A DNA stretch of 64,000 nt from contig NZ_JACIFP010000001.1 of NCBI RefSeq assembly GCF_014197435.1, positions 186,001 to 250,000 on the forward strand, read 5' to 3'. This document shows, piece after piece, positions 8,352 to 16,993 of this stretch; the first letter of the stretch is position 1; each line of letters opens with the position of its first letter. The stretch is from Gordonia humi. GTDB taxonomy: Bacteria > Actinomycetota > Actinomycetes > Mycobacteriales > Mycobacteriaceae. The notes beneath the pieces are model-generated. The model made no database searches. It was not told the DNA's origin and worked only from the letters and a program-made list of their open reading frames with translations. The translations under genes were made by a program, and so were the position numbers.

Positions 8352-11300
8352 ATGACGACCGCCACGATCACGATCGGATGGATCGCCGCAGCGATCAGCC
8401 TTGTGTGTTGGGCCCTGTTCCTGCGCGGTGTGTTCACCATGGTGCGCAGCATCGCCCAAGGCCAGAAGGTTGACTCCCAACGCTTCGCCTACCCGGGCAA
8501 GCGCCTGGCCACGATGATCAAGGAGTTCGTCGCGCACACGCGTATGGCGAAGTTCCGCACCGTCGGCTGGGCGCACTGGTTGGTGATGTTCGGCTTCCTG
8601 ATCGGCGCGATCTTCTGGTTCGAAGCCTATGGACAGATCTTCGATCCGGAGTTCCACTGGCCGGTGATCGGCGCGTGGAAGATCTACATCTTCGCCGACG
8701 AGGTCTTGGGGCTGGGCACGGTCATCGGCATCGTCGCGCTGATGATCATCCGCCAGCTCAACCACCCGCGACTGCCCAAGCGTCTCTCGCGCTTCTCGGG
8801 TTCGCGCTTCGGGGCGGCCTACTTCGTCGAGCTCGTCGTCCTCATCGAGGGCCTCGGCATGATCTTCGTGAAGACCTTCAAGATCGCATCGGATATCGAG
8901 GATCCGCCGATCTGGACGTCGTTCTTCACCCACTACTTCGCGCAGTTGTTCGAGGGCTGCTCGGTGTACTGGGTGACGGCCGCGGCCGTGATCAAGCTGA
9001 TGTCGGGCATGGTCTGGTTGGCCGTGGTCGGCCTGAACATCGACTGGGGTGTGGCCTGGCACCGCTTCGCCGCATTCCCCAACATCTTCTTCAAGCGGGA
9101 GTCCGACGGCGGCGTCGCCCTGGGTGCGGCCAAGCCGATGATGAGTCAGGGCAAGATCCTGGACATGGAGACGGCCGACCCCGACGTCGACGCGTTCGGC
9201 GCGGGCAAGATCGAGGACTTCTCGTGGAAGGGGTGGCTGGACTTCACCACCTGCACGGAGTGTGGTCGTTGCCAGAGCCAGTGCCCGGCGTGGAACACCG
9301 GTAAGCCGCTGTCGCCGAAGCTGATGATCATGTCGCTGCGCGATCACGGTCAGGCCAAGGCTCCGTACCTGTTCGCCGGTGGCGCCAAGGACATGGGCGG
9401 CGACGAGATCGGCATCGTCGACAAGGACGGAAACGTCGACGACGACAAGCTCGCGAAGGTCCCCGAGGCGGCGCGTCTGGAGGCCGAGCGCAAGCTGGTC
9501 GGCGACTCGTTGGGCGGCGATCCGGCCGGTGCCGTCATCGACGCCGAAGCCCTGTGGTCGTGCACCACCTGTGGTGCGTGTGTCGAGCAGTGCCCGGTCG
9601 ACATCGAGCACGTCGACCACTTCATCGATATGCGCCGGTACCAGGTCCTCATCGAGTCGGACTTCCCGACCGAGCTCGCCGGCATGTTCAAGAACCTCGA
9701 GAACAAGGGCAACCCGTGGGGCCAGAACTCCTCACAGCGCACCGCCTGGATCGACGAGATGGACATCGACATCCCGGTCTACGGCAAGGACGTCGAGTCG
9801 TTCGAGGGCTACGAGTACCTGTTCTGGGTCGGCTGCGCCGGCGCCTACGAGGACCGCGCGAAGAAGACGACCAAGGCCGTCGCCGAGCTCCTGGACATCG
9901 CGGCCGTGGACTTCCTCGTCCTCGGTGAGGGCGAGACCTGTACCGGCGACTCCGCGCGCCGTGCGGGCAACGAGTTCCTGTTCCAGATGCTCGCGCAGCA
10001 GAACATCGAGACGTTCAACGAGCTGTTCGCGACGGCCCCGACGCAGCGCAAGAAGATCGTCGTGACCTGCGCGCACTGTTTCAACGCGCTCGGCAACGAA
10101 TACCCGCAGGTCGGCGGCGAGTACGAGGTGGTCCACCACACGCAGCTGCTGAACCGTCTGGTCCGGGAGAAGCGTCTGGTGCCGGTCGCCCCGGTCGGCG
10201 GTCAGGCCATCACCTACCACGACCCGTGCTACCTGGGCCGCCACAACAAGGTCTACGACGCTCCGCGCGAGCTCATGGACGCGGCGGGCGGTCAGTTGAC
10301 CGAGATGCCGCGGCACGGCGAGCGCTCGATGTGCTGTGGCGCAGGCGGCGCCCGCATGTGGATGGAAGAGCAGATCGGTAAGCGCATCAACGTCGACCGC
10401 GTCGACGAGGCCCTCGACACGCTCGCTCCGACCCAGGCCCCCTCGGGAGAGGGCGCGACCAAGAAGATCGCGACCGGCTGCCCGTTCTGCCGAGTGATGC
10501 TCACCGACGGCGTCACCGCGCAGACCTCCGGCACCGAACAGGAGGGCAAGGTCGAGGTCATCGACGTCGCCCAGATGATCCTGGAAGGCGTCCAGCGCGG
10601 TCGGCAGAAGGTGGAGCGCGGTGGCAAGTTCCTGCACCCGATCCAGTCCGAACTCGCTCCGGCTCCCGAGCCCGAGCCCGTCGCAGCGACCCCGACGCCC
10701 GCCGCAGCACCCGCTGCCGCGGCTCCGGCCGAGGCCAAGCCCGCTGTAGGCCTGGCGCCCAAGGGCGGCGGCCTGAAGAAGCCGGGCGGTCTGAAGAAGC
10801 CCGGCGGCGCTCCCAAGCCCGGCGGTGCCAGCGCTCCGGCTGCTCCGGCCGCCGAGACCACCGAGGCCGCACCGGCCAAGGGGTTGGCGATGGGCGGCGG
10901 TCTGAAGAAGCCCGGCGGCTTGAAGAAGCCCGGCGGCGCTCCCAAGCCCGGCGGCTCGGCCGCCGCGACCGCTCCGGCGGCCGAGACCGAGGCTGCGTCG
11001 ACCGAGGCTGTCTCAACGGAGGCTGTCTCAACGGAGTCGGCGGCAACGGAGGCCACCGCCGGTAAGGCCAAGGGATTCGGCATGGCCGGCGGACTCAAGA
11101 AGCCCGGCGCCAAGAAGCCCGGCGCTCCCAAGCCCGCCGCGGCTCCGGCTGCGGAGGCACCGGCTGCGGAGGCACCGGTCGCTGACGCACCCGTCGCTGC
11201 TGAAGCTTCGGCTGCAGCCGAAGCTCCGGCCGAGGCCGCGGTGACCGAGGGGACCGAGGGCAAGGCCAAGGGATTCGGCATGGCCGGCGGACTCAAGAAG

Positions 11301-11612
11301 CCCGGCGCCAAGAAACCTGGCGCTCCCAAGCCCGCCGCCGCGGCTCCAGCCGCACCGGTGGAGGGCGAGCCCGTTGAGGAAGCACCGGCCGATGTCGAGG
11401 CGCCTGCCACCGAGTCCGCCGAGACCGAGGCCCCCGAGACCGAGTCCGCTGAGACCGAGGCTCCTGCGGCCGAGGCTCCCGAGACCGAAGCCTCCGAGGC
11501 AGAGACACCCGCGGCTCCCGCCGCGGACTCCCGCACCATCGCCGAGACGGGCGTCTCCAAGGCGAAGGGGTTCGGTCTGGCAGCAGGCAAGAAGCGCCCC
11601 GGCGCCAAGTAG
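8352..11612 (+). CDS. etfD: EtfD-type membrane Fe-S oxidoreductase with long repetitive tail
   Basis: A 1086-residue protein matching mycobacterial Rv0338c (EtfD), the membrane oxidoreductase proposed to pass electrons from the ETF of beta-oxidation to the quinone pool. Five helices occupy about residues 5-230 (cytochrome-b/NarI-like region). Two 4Fe-4S motifs follow: CTECGRCQSQCP from residue 301 and CTTCGACVEQCP from 404. Two CCG-type cysteine-rich regions come next, the second with CCGAGGARMW near 661. From about residue 765 the chain becomes Ala/Pro/Glu-rich with repeated GGGLKKPGGLKKPGG and KAKGFGMAGGLKKPGAKKPG units. The mycobacterial protein is about 880 residues, so the tail is unusually long. 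AGAAAGG precedes the ATG. It stands alone behind a palindromic operator-like site. Confidence 0.88.
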   Translation: MTTATITIGWIAAAISLVCWALFLRGVFTMVRSIAQGQKVDSQRFAYPGKRLATMIKEFVAHTRMAKFRTVGWAHWLVMFGFLIGAIFWFEAYGQIFDPEFHWPVIGAWKIYIFADEVLGLGTVIGIVALMIIRQLNHPRLPKRLSRFSGSRFGAAYFVELVVLIEGLGMIFVKTFKIASDIEDPPIWTSFFTHYFAQLFEGCSVYWVTAAAVIKLMSGMVWLAVVGLNIDWGVAWHRFAAFPNIFFKRESDGGVALGAAKPMMSQGKILDMETADPDVDAFGAGKIEDFSWKGWLDFTTCTECGRCQSQCPAWNTGKPLSPKLMIMSLRDHGQAKAPYLFAGGAKDMGGDEIGIVDKDGNVDDDKLAKVPEAARLEAERKLVGDSLGGDPAGAVIDAEALWSCTTCGACVEQCPVDIEHVDHFIDMRRYQVLIESDFPTELAGMFKNLENKGNPWGQNSSQRTAWIDEMDIDIPVYGKDVESFEGYEYLFWVGCAGAYEDRAKKTTKAVAELLDIAAVDFLVLGEGETCTGDSARRAGNEFLFQMLAQQNIETFNELFATAPTQRKKIVVTCAHCFNALGNEYPQVGGEYEVVHHTQLLNRLVREKRLVPVAPVGGQAITYHDPCYLGRHNKVYDAPRELMDAAGGQLTEMPRHGERSMCCGAGGARMWMEEQIGKRINVDRVDEALDTLAPTQAPSGEGATKKIATGCPFCRVMLTDGVTAQTSGTEQEGKVEVIDVAQMILEGVQRGRQKVERGGKFLHPIQSELAPAPEPEPVAATPTPAAAPAAAAPAEAKPAVGLAPKGGGLKKPGGLKKPGGAPKPGGASAPAAPAAETTEAAPAKGLAMGGGLKKPGGLKKPGGAPKPGGSAAATAPAAETEAASTEAVSTEAVSTESAATEATAGKAKGFGMAGGLKKPGAKKPGAPKPAAAPAAEAPAAEAPVADAPVAAEASAAAEAPAEAAVTEGTEGKAKGFGMAGGLKKPGAKKPGAPKPAAAAPAAPVEGEPVEEAPADVEAPATESAETEAPETESAETEAPAAEAPETEASEAETPAAPAADSRTIAETGVSKAKGFGLAAGKKRPGAK
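10762..11611 (+). repeat. In-frame Lys-Pro-Gly / Ala-Pro-Glu repeat tract in etfD
   Basis: The 3' quarter of etfD is built of imperfect repeats. Basic units (GLKKPGGLKKPGGAPKPGG twice; KAKGFGMAGGLKKPGAKKPG twice; a terminal KAKGFGLAAGKKRPGAK) alternate with acidic Ala/Glu/Thr/Pro segments such as TESAETEAPETESAETEAP. The DNA is correspondingly repetitive, so length variation between strains is likely. Confidence 0.85.
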
Positions 11613-11629
11613 GTTCCGCTCCATCACGG

Positions 11630-11670
11630 ACGGCGCACGAGAGGGTCCCCCGGACCCCTTCGTGCGCCGT
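11630..11670. terminator. Hairpin terminator between etfD and convergent gene
   Basis: Perfect 11-bp arms (ACGGCGCACGA / TCGTGCGCCGT) flank an inner GGTCC/GGACC pairing just after the etfD stop. The following gene is convergent, so this probably serves both strands. Confidence 0.72.
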
Positions 11671-11792
11671 TGTCGTCTCATGGCCGCGCTCCGCGTCGAT
11701 CACGTCGACGAGGGTCGCGAATCACCTGGTCAGGACGCCCTCTGGTCTCGGTCATCCGATGCTCGACCGACAGATGCGGCGTGCGACCGTTC

Positions 11793-13013
11793 TCAGCGGC
11801 GGAGCGCCCTGGTGGCGTCGAAGGCCTCTTCGCGCTGACCGAGGTGCCATGCGTGCCAGCGGCGCCAGCTGCGCATCGAGATCGACTGCTGGGCGCGGTC
11901 GACGGCGGGGAACACGCGCCGGAGGATCTCGATGGCGGCGATGAACGGTGCGCGGGCCACCAGCATCGCCAACCCAGGCAGGCCACTGGGCAGCCGGTAC
12001 TTCCGACGGTTCCACGGCAGCATGAACAGCCTGGTGTAGCCGGCCTGCAGTTGCAGGTGCAACCGGGCTCGGGAACGCGCCGATCCACGGACCGTGGGCG
12101 CGGGCTGGAACGACGGCACGAAACCCTCCACCAACTCCGGTCCCAGCGGTCCCGAGTCGTGTTTGCGAGTCGCGTCGAAGTAGTAGAGCAGACGCACGCC
12201 GTCGGCCGTGGTCTCCGGGAACATCTCACCGACATTGCAACCGACCAGATGTCCCAGGTATCGGTTGAAGTGCAGAACGGCGCGCAGTTCGCTCGGCGAT
12301 GTGAGGAAGCCGAGCGCGTACAGGCCCAGCCCCGGGCCGACGCTGCCGCCCAGAAGCGTCAGCATCATCTCGCTCTGGCTGATCGGCAGACCGTGCTCGA
12401 CGGCGTTCCACTCCGGGTGCTCGGCGACGCGAGCACGCACCGACACGTGCATCACGCGGACCTTCAACGAGACCTCGCGGGCCCGCGACCCCGGCGTCAG
12501 CACGGCGCCCGGCTCGCACACCTCCAGCCACCAGCGGCTCGTCTCCAGGTAGCGGTGAAGTGCGGAGGCGCCGGCATAGCCACCCGAGAGCGACAACGGC
12601 ACCGCCAGCGACGCCTCCGTATAGGTGTCCATGGTCCCCGCATTGCCGACCGCGCCCAGGCTGTAACCCCACCTCCGCCAGACGGCCGCGCCCTGTTCGA
12701 TCAGCTCCGGATCCACCCAGTCGGGAATCGTCTCGAACTCGGCGAACAGTTCGCGCATCGACTCCGGCGCATCCGGAACTCCGGCGACGCCGACGCGCAG
12801 CGCCTCGTCGAGCAGTTCCGCGGCCCGCTTCCCGCCCATCTCTCCGTGGTACGTCTGCGCGACGAAGCGTTCGGCCACCGGGTCGCCCGCGGTGTGTCCG
12901 GCAGCGAACGACGCCTGAATCTCCGGCGTCGGTAGCAAGTCGAATCGCGTCAGACGACGCACCGTATCCCGGACTCGCTGATGCTGCGGCGACACCGTCA
13001 GTTCCACACCCAT
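11793..13013 (-). CDS. MpaB/Lcp-family (DUF2236) protein
   Basis: A 406-residue protein of the MPAB_Lcp catalytic-domain family (DUF2236), whose characterised relatives include the rubber oxygenase Lcp and the fungal oxidase MpaB, both b-type haem proteins. Matching blocks are PDWVDPELIEQGAAVWRRWG, GGYAGASALHRYLETSRWW, VMHVSVRARV and LPISQSEMMLTLLGGSV; the His in MHVSVR and the nearby Arg are candidate haem or active-site residues. Substrate unknown. It is divergent from an F420-type oxidoreductase with only 70 bp between them, so the pair may share control. The ATG at 13013 lacks a clear ribosome site. A second DUF2236 protein lies at 15448-16329. Confidence 0.78.
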   Translation of the reverse strand: MGVELTVSPQHQRVRDTVRRLTRFDLLPTPEIQASFAAGHTAGDPVAERFVAQTYHGEMGGKRAAELLDEALRVGVAGVPDAPESMRELFAEFETIPDWVDPELIEQGAAVWRRWGYSLGAVGNAGTMDTYTEASLAVPLSLSGGYAGASALHRYLETSRWWLEVCEPGAVLTPGSRAREVSLKVRVMHVSVRARVAEHPEWNAVEHGLPISQSEMMLTLLGGSVGPGLGLYALGFLTSPSELRAVLHFNRYLGHLVGCNVGEMFPETTADGVRLLYYFDATRKHDSGPLGPELVEGFVPSFQPAPTVRGSARSRARLHLQLQAGYTRLFMLPWNRRKYRLPSGLPGLAMLVARAPFIAAIEILRRVFPAVDRAQQSISMRSWRRWHAWHLGQREEAFDATRALRR

Positions 13014-13083
13014 AGGCTGACTGTAGGCCGAACACGAGTGAGACGCCAGAGTGAAACCGTCTCACAATCGATAGGGAGTGCAC

Positions 13084-14004
13084 ATGCAGGTCAGCGTCGT
13101 CTGGACGATCAATGCGAAGAACCTGTCCATGGACAGTGCGATCGCGAACCTCACCGAGATCCGCGACGAGGGATTCTCCCGCGTGTGGACCACCCAGATG
13201 CCGACGGAACCGGACGCATTGACCGTCATCGCCGTCGCAGGAGCCGCCGTGCCCGGCATCGAGTTCGGCACCAGTGTGCTTCCGATCCAGTCGCAGCATC
13301 CGCTCAAGCTCGCGCAGCAGGCGATGACCGTCAATCAGATCCTTGGCGGGCGCCTCAACCTGGGACTGGGCCTGAGCCACAAGGTCGTCACCGAAGGCAT
13401 GTGGGGTGTGCCGTACGCGCGGCCCGTCGCACGCACCGAACAGTACCTCGACGGACTGCTTCCCCTTCTGAACGGCGAGAAGGCCGACTCGGCAGGCGAT
13501 CTCGTCACCACCCGCGGCGTCATCACACTGCGCGACACGCCTGCGCCGCCGGTGTACTTCGCCGCGCTCGGACCCAAGATGCTCGGGCTGGCCGGACGGC
13601 GTACCGCGGGCACCGTCACCTGGATGACCGGACCGAAGACCCTGCGCGACCACATCGTCCCGACTCTGCACCAGGCCGCGGCCGACGCCGGGCGACCCGA
13701 CGGATCGGTCCGCACGGTCGCGATGCTCCCGGTCAGCGTGACCGACGACGCCGACGCCGCCCGCGCCGAGGCCGGCCGTCAGTTCGCGATGTACGACGGC
13801 CTGCCCTCCTACAAGGCCATGCTCGACCGCGAGGGCTTCACCGGTCCCGCCGACGCCGCGATCGTCGGCGACGAGGCCGCCGTCGCCGATCGGATCCGCG
13901 AGTTGGGTTCGTTCGGGGTCGACGAATACGTCGGAATCCTCTTCGATCCCGATCCGGAGGTCCGCGCACGGACGCGAGCACTCCTGCGGACCCTGGAGAA
14001 GTGA
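13084..14004 (+). CDS. LLM-class F420-dependent oxidoreductase
   Basis: A 306-residue TIM-barrel protein of the luciferase-like monooxygenase class, of the kind that uses F420 or FMN in mycobacteria. Visible blocks: VWTTQMPTEPDALTVIAVAG, GIEFGTSVLPIQSQHPLKLAQQA, GGRLNLGLGLSHK and PPVYFAALGPKMLGLAG. Substrate cannot be inferred. The ATG at 13084 follows AGGGAG by 5 bp; an in-frame GTG two codons earlier is less well placed. Its stop overlaps the start of the rhodanese gene (TGATG), so the two are translationally coupled. Confidence 0.85.
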   Translation: MQVSVVWTINAKNLSMDSAIANLTEIRDEGFSRVWTTQMPTEPDALTVIAVAGAAVPGIEFGTSVLPIQSQHPLKLAQQAMTVNQILGGRLNLGLGLSHKVVTEGMWGVPYARPVARTEQYLDGLLPLLNGEKADSAGDLVTTRGVITLRDTPAPPVYFAALGPKMLGLAGRRTAGTVTWMTGPKTLRDHIVPTLHQAAADAGRPDGSVRTVAMLPVSVTDDADAARAEAGRQFAMYDGLPSYKAMLDREGFTGPADAAIVGDEAAVADRIRELGSFGVDEYVGILFDPDPEVRARTRALLRTLEK

Positions 14005-14822
14005 TGTCGACCGCCTTGATCACCGTCGACGACCTGGCCGAGGCCATGCTCTCGTCCCGACCGCCCGCCGTCCTGGACGTGCGCTGGCAGCTCGGGCGCG
14101 ACGACGGCCGCGAGCAGTACGCGCAGGGGCATCTGCCGGGGGCGGTATATGTCGACCTCGACACCGAGCTCGCTGCTCCCGCCGACCCCGCACTGGGACG
14201 CCACCCGCTTCCCGACCTCGCCGATCTCCAGTCGGCGGCGCGAGAATGGGGGGTGGACGCACTCGCCCCGGTAGTGGTCTACGACGACAACGGCGGGATG
14301 TCCGCGGCCCGCGCGTGGTGGCTGCTGCGATGGGGCGGCGTCGCCGACGTGAAGATCCTCGACGGCGGACTCGGCGCCTGGCGGGAGGCCGGCATGCGAC
14401 TGTCCCAGGGCGACGCCCGGCCGCGCACCGGCACCGTGATCCTCACCGGCGACGGCCTGCCGACCGTCGACATCGACCAGGTGGCCGCGACCGATGCGCT
14501 GCTGCTCGACGCTCGCGCCGGCGAGCGGTACCGCGGCGAGACCGAGCCCGTCGACCCCCGACCCGGCCACATTCCCGGTGCGGTCAGCGCACCGACGGCA
14601 GACAACCTCGTCGACGGACGATTCCGCTCCGCCGAGGATCTGCGCGCCCGGTTCGGCGGCCTCGGCGTCGACGGCGAGCGCGAGGTGATCGTCTACTGCG
14701 GATCCGGTGTCACCGCCGCCCACCAGATCGCGGCCCTCGAACACGCCGGTCTCACGGCGACGCTGTATCCGGGTTCCTACTCGCAGTGGTCGTCGGATCC
14801 GGCGAAGGAAGTGGATCTGTAG
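14004..14822 (+). CDS. Sulfurtransferase (tandem rhodanese domains)
   Basis: A 272-residue two-domain rhodanese. The first domain (VLDVRWQLGRDDGREQYAQG, HLPGAVYVDLD) is non-catalytic. The second has LLDARAGERYRGETEP, GHIPGAVSAP and the active loop CGSGVT, whose Cys carries the persulfide. CGSGVT is typical of 3-mercaptopyruvate/thiosulfate sulfurtransferases of the SseA type. Length is normal. The first base of its ATG is the last base of the upstream F420-type oxidoreductase stop, indicating an operon. Acts in cytosolic sulfur transfer. Confidence 0.88.
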   Translation: MSTALITVDDLAEAMLSSRPPAVLDVRWQLGRDDGREQYAQGHLPGAVYVDLDTELAAPADPALGRHPLPDLADLQSAAREWGVDALAPVVVYDDNGGMSAARAWWLLRWGGVADVKILDGGLGAWREAGMRLSQGDARPRTGTVILTGDGLPTVDIDQVAATDALLLDARAGERYRGETEPVDPRPGHIPGAVSAPTADNLVDGRFRSAEDLRARFGGLGVDGEREVIVYCGSGVTAAHQIAALEHAGLTATLYPGSYSQWSSDPAKEVDL

Positions 14823-14867
14823 CGCGCAGCGGGTCTCGACTTCCCTCGTCCAGCAGAAGGCGAAGCG

Positions 14868-14926
14868 CCCAAGCAGGAGTCGAGGCTCCCAAGCAGGAGT
14901 CGAGGCCCCAAGCAGAAGTCGAAGGC
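14868..14926. repeat. Three 20-bp tandem repeats between convergent genes
   Basis: Three adjacent copies of CCCAAGCAGGAGTCGAGGC(T), the third slightly degenerate, fill the space between the rhodanese stop and the stop of the convergent DUF4334 gene. The GTCTCGACTTCCCTCGTCCAGC just before them resembles the dispersed GTCTCGACTTCGCTCGACC repeat. Confidence 0.75.
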
Positions 14927-15451
14927 TCAGTCCCGCTCCAGCAGGAAGAAGTACGGCCGAGGCGAGTCGCGCAGATCCATCGCTCCGAGGACGGCGTCGT
15001 CGTCGAGACGGCGGAAGTGGTCGATGATCGGCAGCTGGTCGTACACCATGGCCGCACTGACCGTCCCGCGGTAGTCGACGCGACGCAGGCGGGCACGGTA
15101 CCGAGTGGTCTTGACGGCCTTGAACGCCGTGGTGACACCGGGGATCTTCGGGCGCGGCATGCGCGTGCCGAGAGAGTTGAGCAAACCCATCGGGACCGCG
15201 CCGGGGTTCACCGGATACAGGTCGCCGGGCGTGCCGAACAGCAGCGGGTGCACTTCGTCGGGACCATCGAACCGCTTGCCGTACCAACCCGACACGGCGA
15301 GCAGTCCGTCGAGCGGGTGACCGGTCGGCGCCTCGGAACCGTGCCACTGGCCGATCATGAAGTCCGCGGTCACCGGCTCGAGCGAGTCGAAGAGTCGGCA
15401 GGCGGCGTCGGAGGTGAGTCCGGACTGCAATTGGGGAACCGTGAGACTCAT
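14927..15451 (-). CDS. GXWXG/DUF4334 domain protein
   Basis: A 174-residue protein with the N-terminal GXWXG motif (IGQWHG near residue 32) followed by a DUF4334 domain (TAFKAVKTTRYRARLRRVDY, AAMVYDQLPIIDHFRRLDDD, MDLRDSPRPYFFLLERD). The family is small, common in actinomycetes and uncharacterised. The ATG at 15451 overlaps the stop of the upstream MpaB-family gene (ATGA), with GGAG and GGTGG sites inside that gene, so the pair is coupled. Longer in-frame starts inside the neighbour are not needed. Confidence 0.75.
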   Translation of the reverse strand: MSLTVPQLQSGLTSDAACRLFDSLEPVTADFMIGQWHGSEAPTGHPLDGLLAVSGWYGKRFDGPDEVHPLLFGTPGDLYPVNPGAVPMGLLNSLGTRMPRPKIPGVTTAFKAVKTTRYRARLRRVDYRGTVSAAMVYDQLPIIDHFRRLDDDAVLGAMDLRDSPRPYFFLLERD

Positions 15452-16329
15452 GCGTCCACCTTCTCCTCGACCGCGCTCAGGTGTTTCACCGGGCACCCGG
15501 TCGGGAAGGTGCCCATCTTCTCGATCTCGTATCCGTCCGGGTAGGTCTTCATACGGTGGCTGTCTCCGAATCCCTTGACTCTCCGACGCGGCGGCAGCAC
15601 TCGCACCACACGGCCGCGGGCCCGCAGCGCACGACGACTCAGCGAGGTCACCGGGGGTGACGGCTTCTTGTACCGGAATGCGGCGAGCAGGGCGTCGTCC
15701 ATCAGGGCGCGCGAGAACACCCGCACTGCCGGGCGCACGAGCTTCGGATAGAACGTGGTCAGCAGTTCGAAGGTCATGTCGGCGACGCGACGCCCGCCGG
15801 CGTCGTAGGCGAAGTGCTCGGCCTCATACGAGTCCAGCAACTTCTCGAACTCGTCGTACGTCCCCGGTATGTCCTTGATGTTCATGTGACGGCCGAGTTC
15901 GCGGTAGTAGTTCGTCGCGGCGACCACCTCGTCGTAAGTGAACCGCCGCCAACCGTAGTCGTCGATCCACCGTTTCGGCACGACGACGAATGTGGCCAGG
16001 ACGTAGAGCATGTCGTCGTTGGTGATGTCGTACGAGCGGTGCATCTGATTGATGCGACGCAGTGCCGACTTCGCCTCGGGCGCGGAGAATCCCTGCCGCA
16101 GCGGCACTTCCAACAGCAACCCGGTGTCGTCGTATCGCTTCTGCGTGTCGTCGAAGCCCTGTGAGTCCGAGAGCACTCGGCCGACGCTCGGCACCGCGTA
16201 CGTGCGGAACAGCGCGAAGCTCAGCGCCTGGTTGACATCCCACGGAAAGTCGAGCAACGACATGTTCCGATAGATCTCCACGAAGTCGTGGTGCGGGTCG
16301 AGACCCGCGTTGCGATCAGGATTGAACAT
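15448..16329 (-). CDS. MpaB/Lcp-family (DUF2236) protein
   Basis: A 293-residue DUF2236 protein, shorter than the one at 11793-13013. Family blocks are FRTYAVPSVGRVL, SALRRINQMHRSYDITNDDMLYVLATFVVVPKRWID (split by one His-rich turn), YYRELGRHMNIKDIP and TFPTGCPVKHL at the C-terminus. The Arg and His of RRINQMH and the Thr of ATF match positions implicated in haem binding or catalysis in Lcp-like proteins. It heads a two-gene operon with DUF4334 and is divergent from a TetR regulator across a perfect palindrome, so it is probably the regulator's target. Confidence 0.78.
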   Translation of the reverse strand: MFNPDRNAGLDPHHDFVEIYRNMSLLDFPWDVNQALSFALFRTYAVPSVGRVLSDSQGFDDTQKRYDDTGLLLEVPLRQGFSAPEAKSALRRINQMHRSYDITNDDMLYVLATFVVVPKRWIDDYGWRRFTYDEVVAATNYYRELGRHMNIKDIPGTYDEFEKLLDSYEAEHFAYDAGGRRVADMTFELLTTFYPKLVRPAVRVFSRALMDDALLAAFRYKKPSPPVTSLSRRALRARGRVVRVLPPRRRVKGFGDSHRMKTYPDGYEIEKMGTFPTGCPVKHLSAVEEKVDA

Positions 16330-16368
16330 GGCCGCCTCCTCGTATGCGGTAGGTCACAACATAGCCAG

Positions 16369-16384
16369 CATAAGTCAACTTATG
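16369..16384. promoter_or_regulatory. TetR operator
   Basis: CATAAGT-CA-ACTTATG is a perfect inverted repeat (7-bp arms) in the 100-bp gap between the divergent MpaB-family operon and the TetR gene. The position strongly suggests autoregulation plus control of the operon. Confidence 0.7.
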
Positions 16385-16429
16385 TGAAACGGCAAGGAGC
16401 CGCCCCCGCCGACATGGCACAATCCGTTC

Positions 16430-16993
16430 ATGGATTCCGACGCCGAACCCGACAAGCTGCGCGGCAGATTTCTGCACGCGGGGATGACTGTCCTTGCACG
16501 CGATGGTTATTCGGGATTCAAACAGGCCTCGGTGTGCACCGAGGCAGGCGTGACGACGGGTGCGTTCTACCACTCGTTCCGCAACTGGAAGGCCTTCGAG
16601 ACCGAACTCATCGCACACTGGCGCGTCGAGGCCACGGACCGGCTCGTCGACGCGGCGCGCAGCGTGACCGATCCGCGCGACCGCATCGACGCACTGACCA
16701 CCATCGCGCTGAACCTCCCCCACGGCACCGAACGCGCCATCCGCAGTTGGGCGGCCGTCGACTCCTCCGTGCACGATGCCCTCACCGAGGTGGAGAACGC
16801 ACGGCGAGCGGCGATCGCCGATATGGGAGTCGAACTCTTCGGCACCGAACTCTCGCAGCGTCTGGCCGCCACCGCGATGATGCTGCTGACCGGTTTCGAG
16901 AACGCGGCCAACCCGTCGATCGACGACTTCGAGTGGGCCATCCGCACCGTCACCGACACGGCGCTCGCCTTCGTCGACGCCCGTCAGGAGTAG
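16430..16993 (+). CDS. TetR-family transcriptional regulator
   Basis: A 187-residue one-component repressor. The N-terminal DNA-binding domain runs over residues 10-55 with the helix-turn-helix YSGFKQASVCTEAGVTTGAF followed by YHSFRNWKAFETELI, the standard TetR arrangement. The C-terminal ligand domain is all helical and unassigned. It is divergent from the DUF2236/DUF4334 operon, with its likely operator between them. Its 3' end overlaps the convergent SDR gene by 10 bp. Confidence 0.87.
   Translation: MDSDAEPDKLRGRFLHAGMTVLARDGYSGFKQASVCTEAGVTTGAFYHSFRNWKAFETELIAHWRVEATDRLVDAARSVTDPRDRIDALTTIALNLPHGTERAIRSWAAVDSSVHDALTEVENARRAAIADMGVELFGTELSQRLAATAMMLLTGFENAANPSIDDFEWAIRTVTDTALAFVDARQE

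Noticed and set aside
8223..11681. Several long minus-strand frames opposite etfD
   Set aside because: Low-complexity shadows of the Fe-S protein and of its repeat tail; the plus strand carries clear Fe-S motifs.
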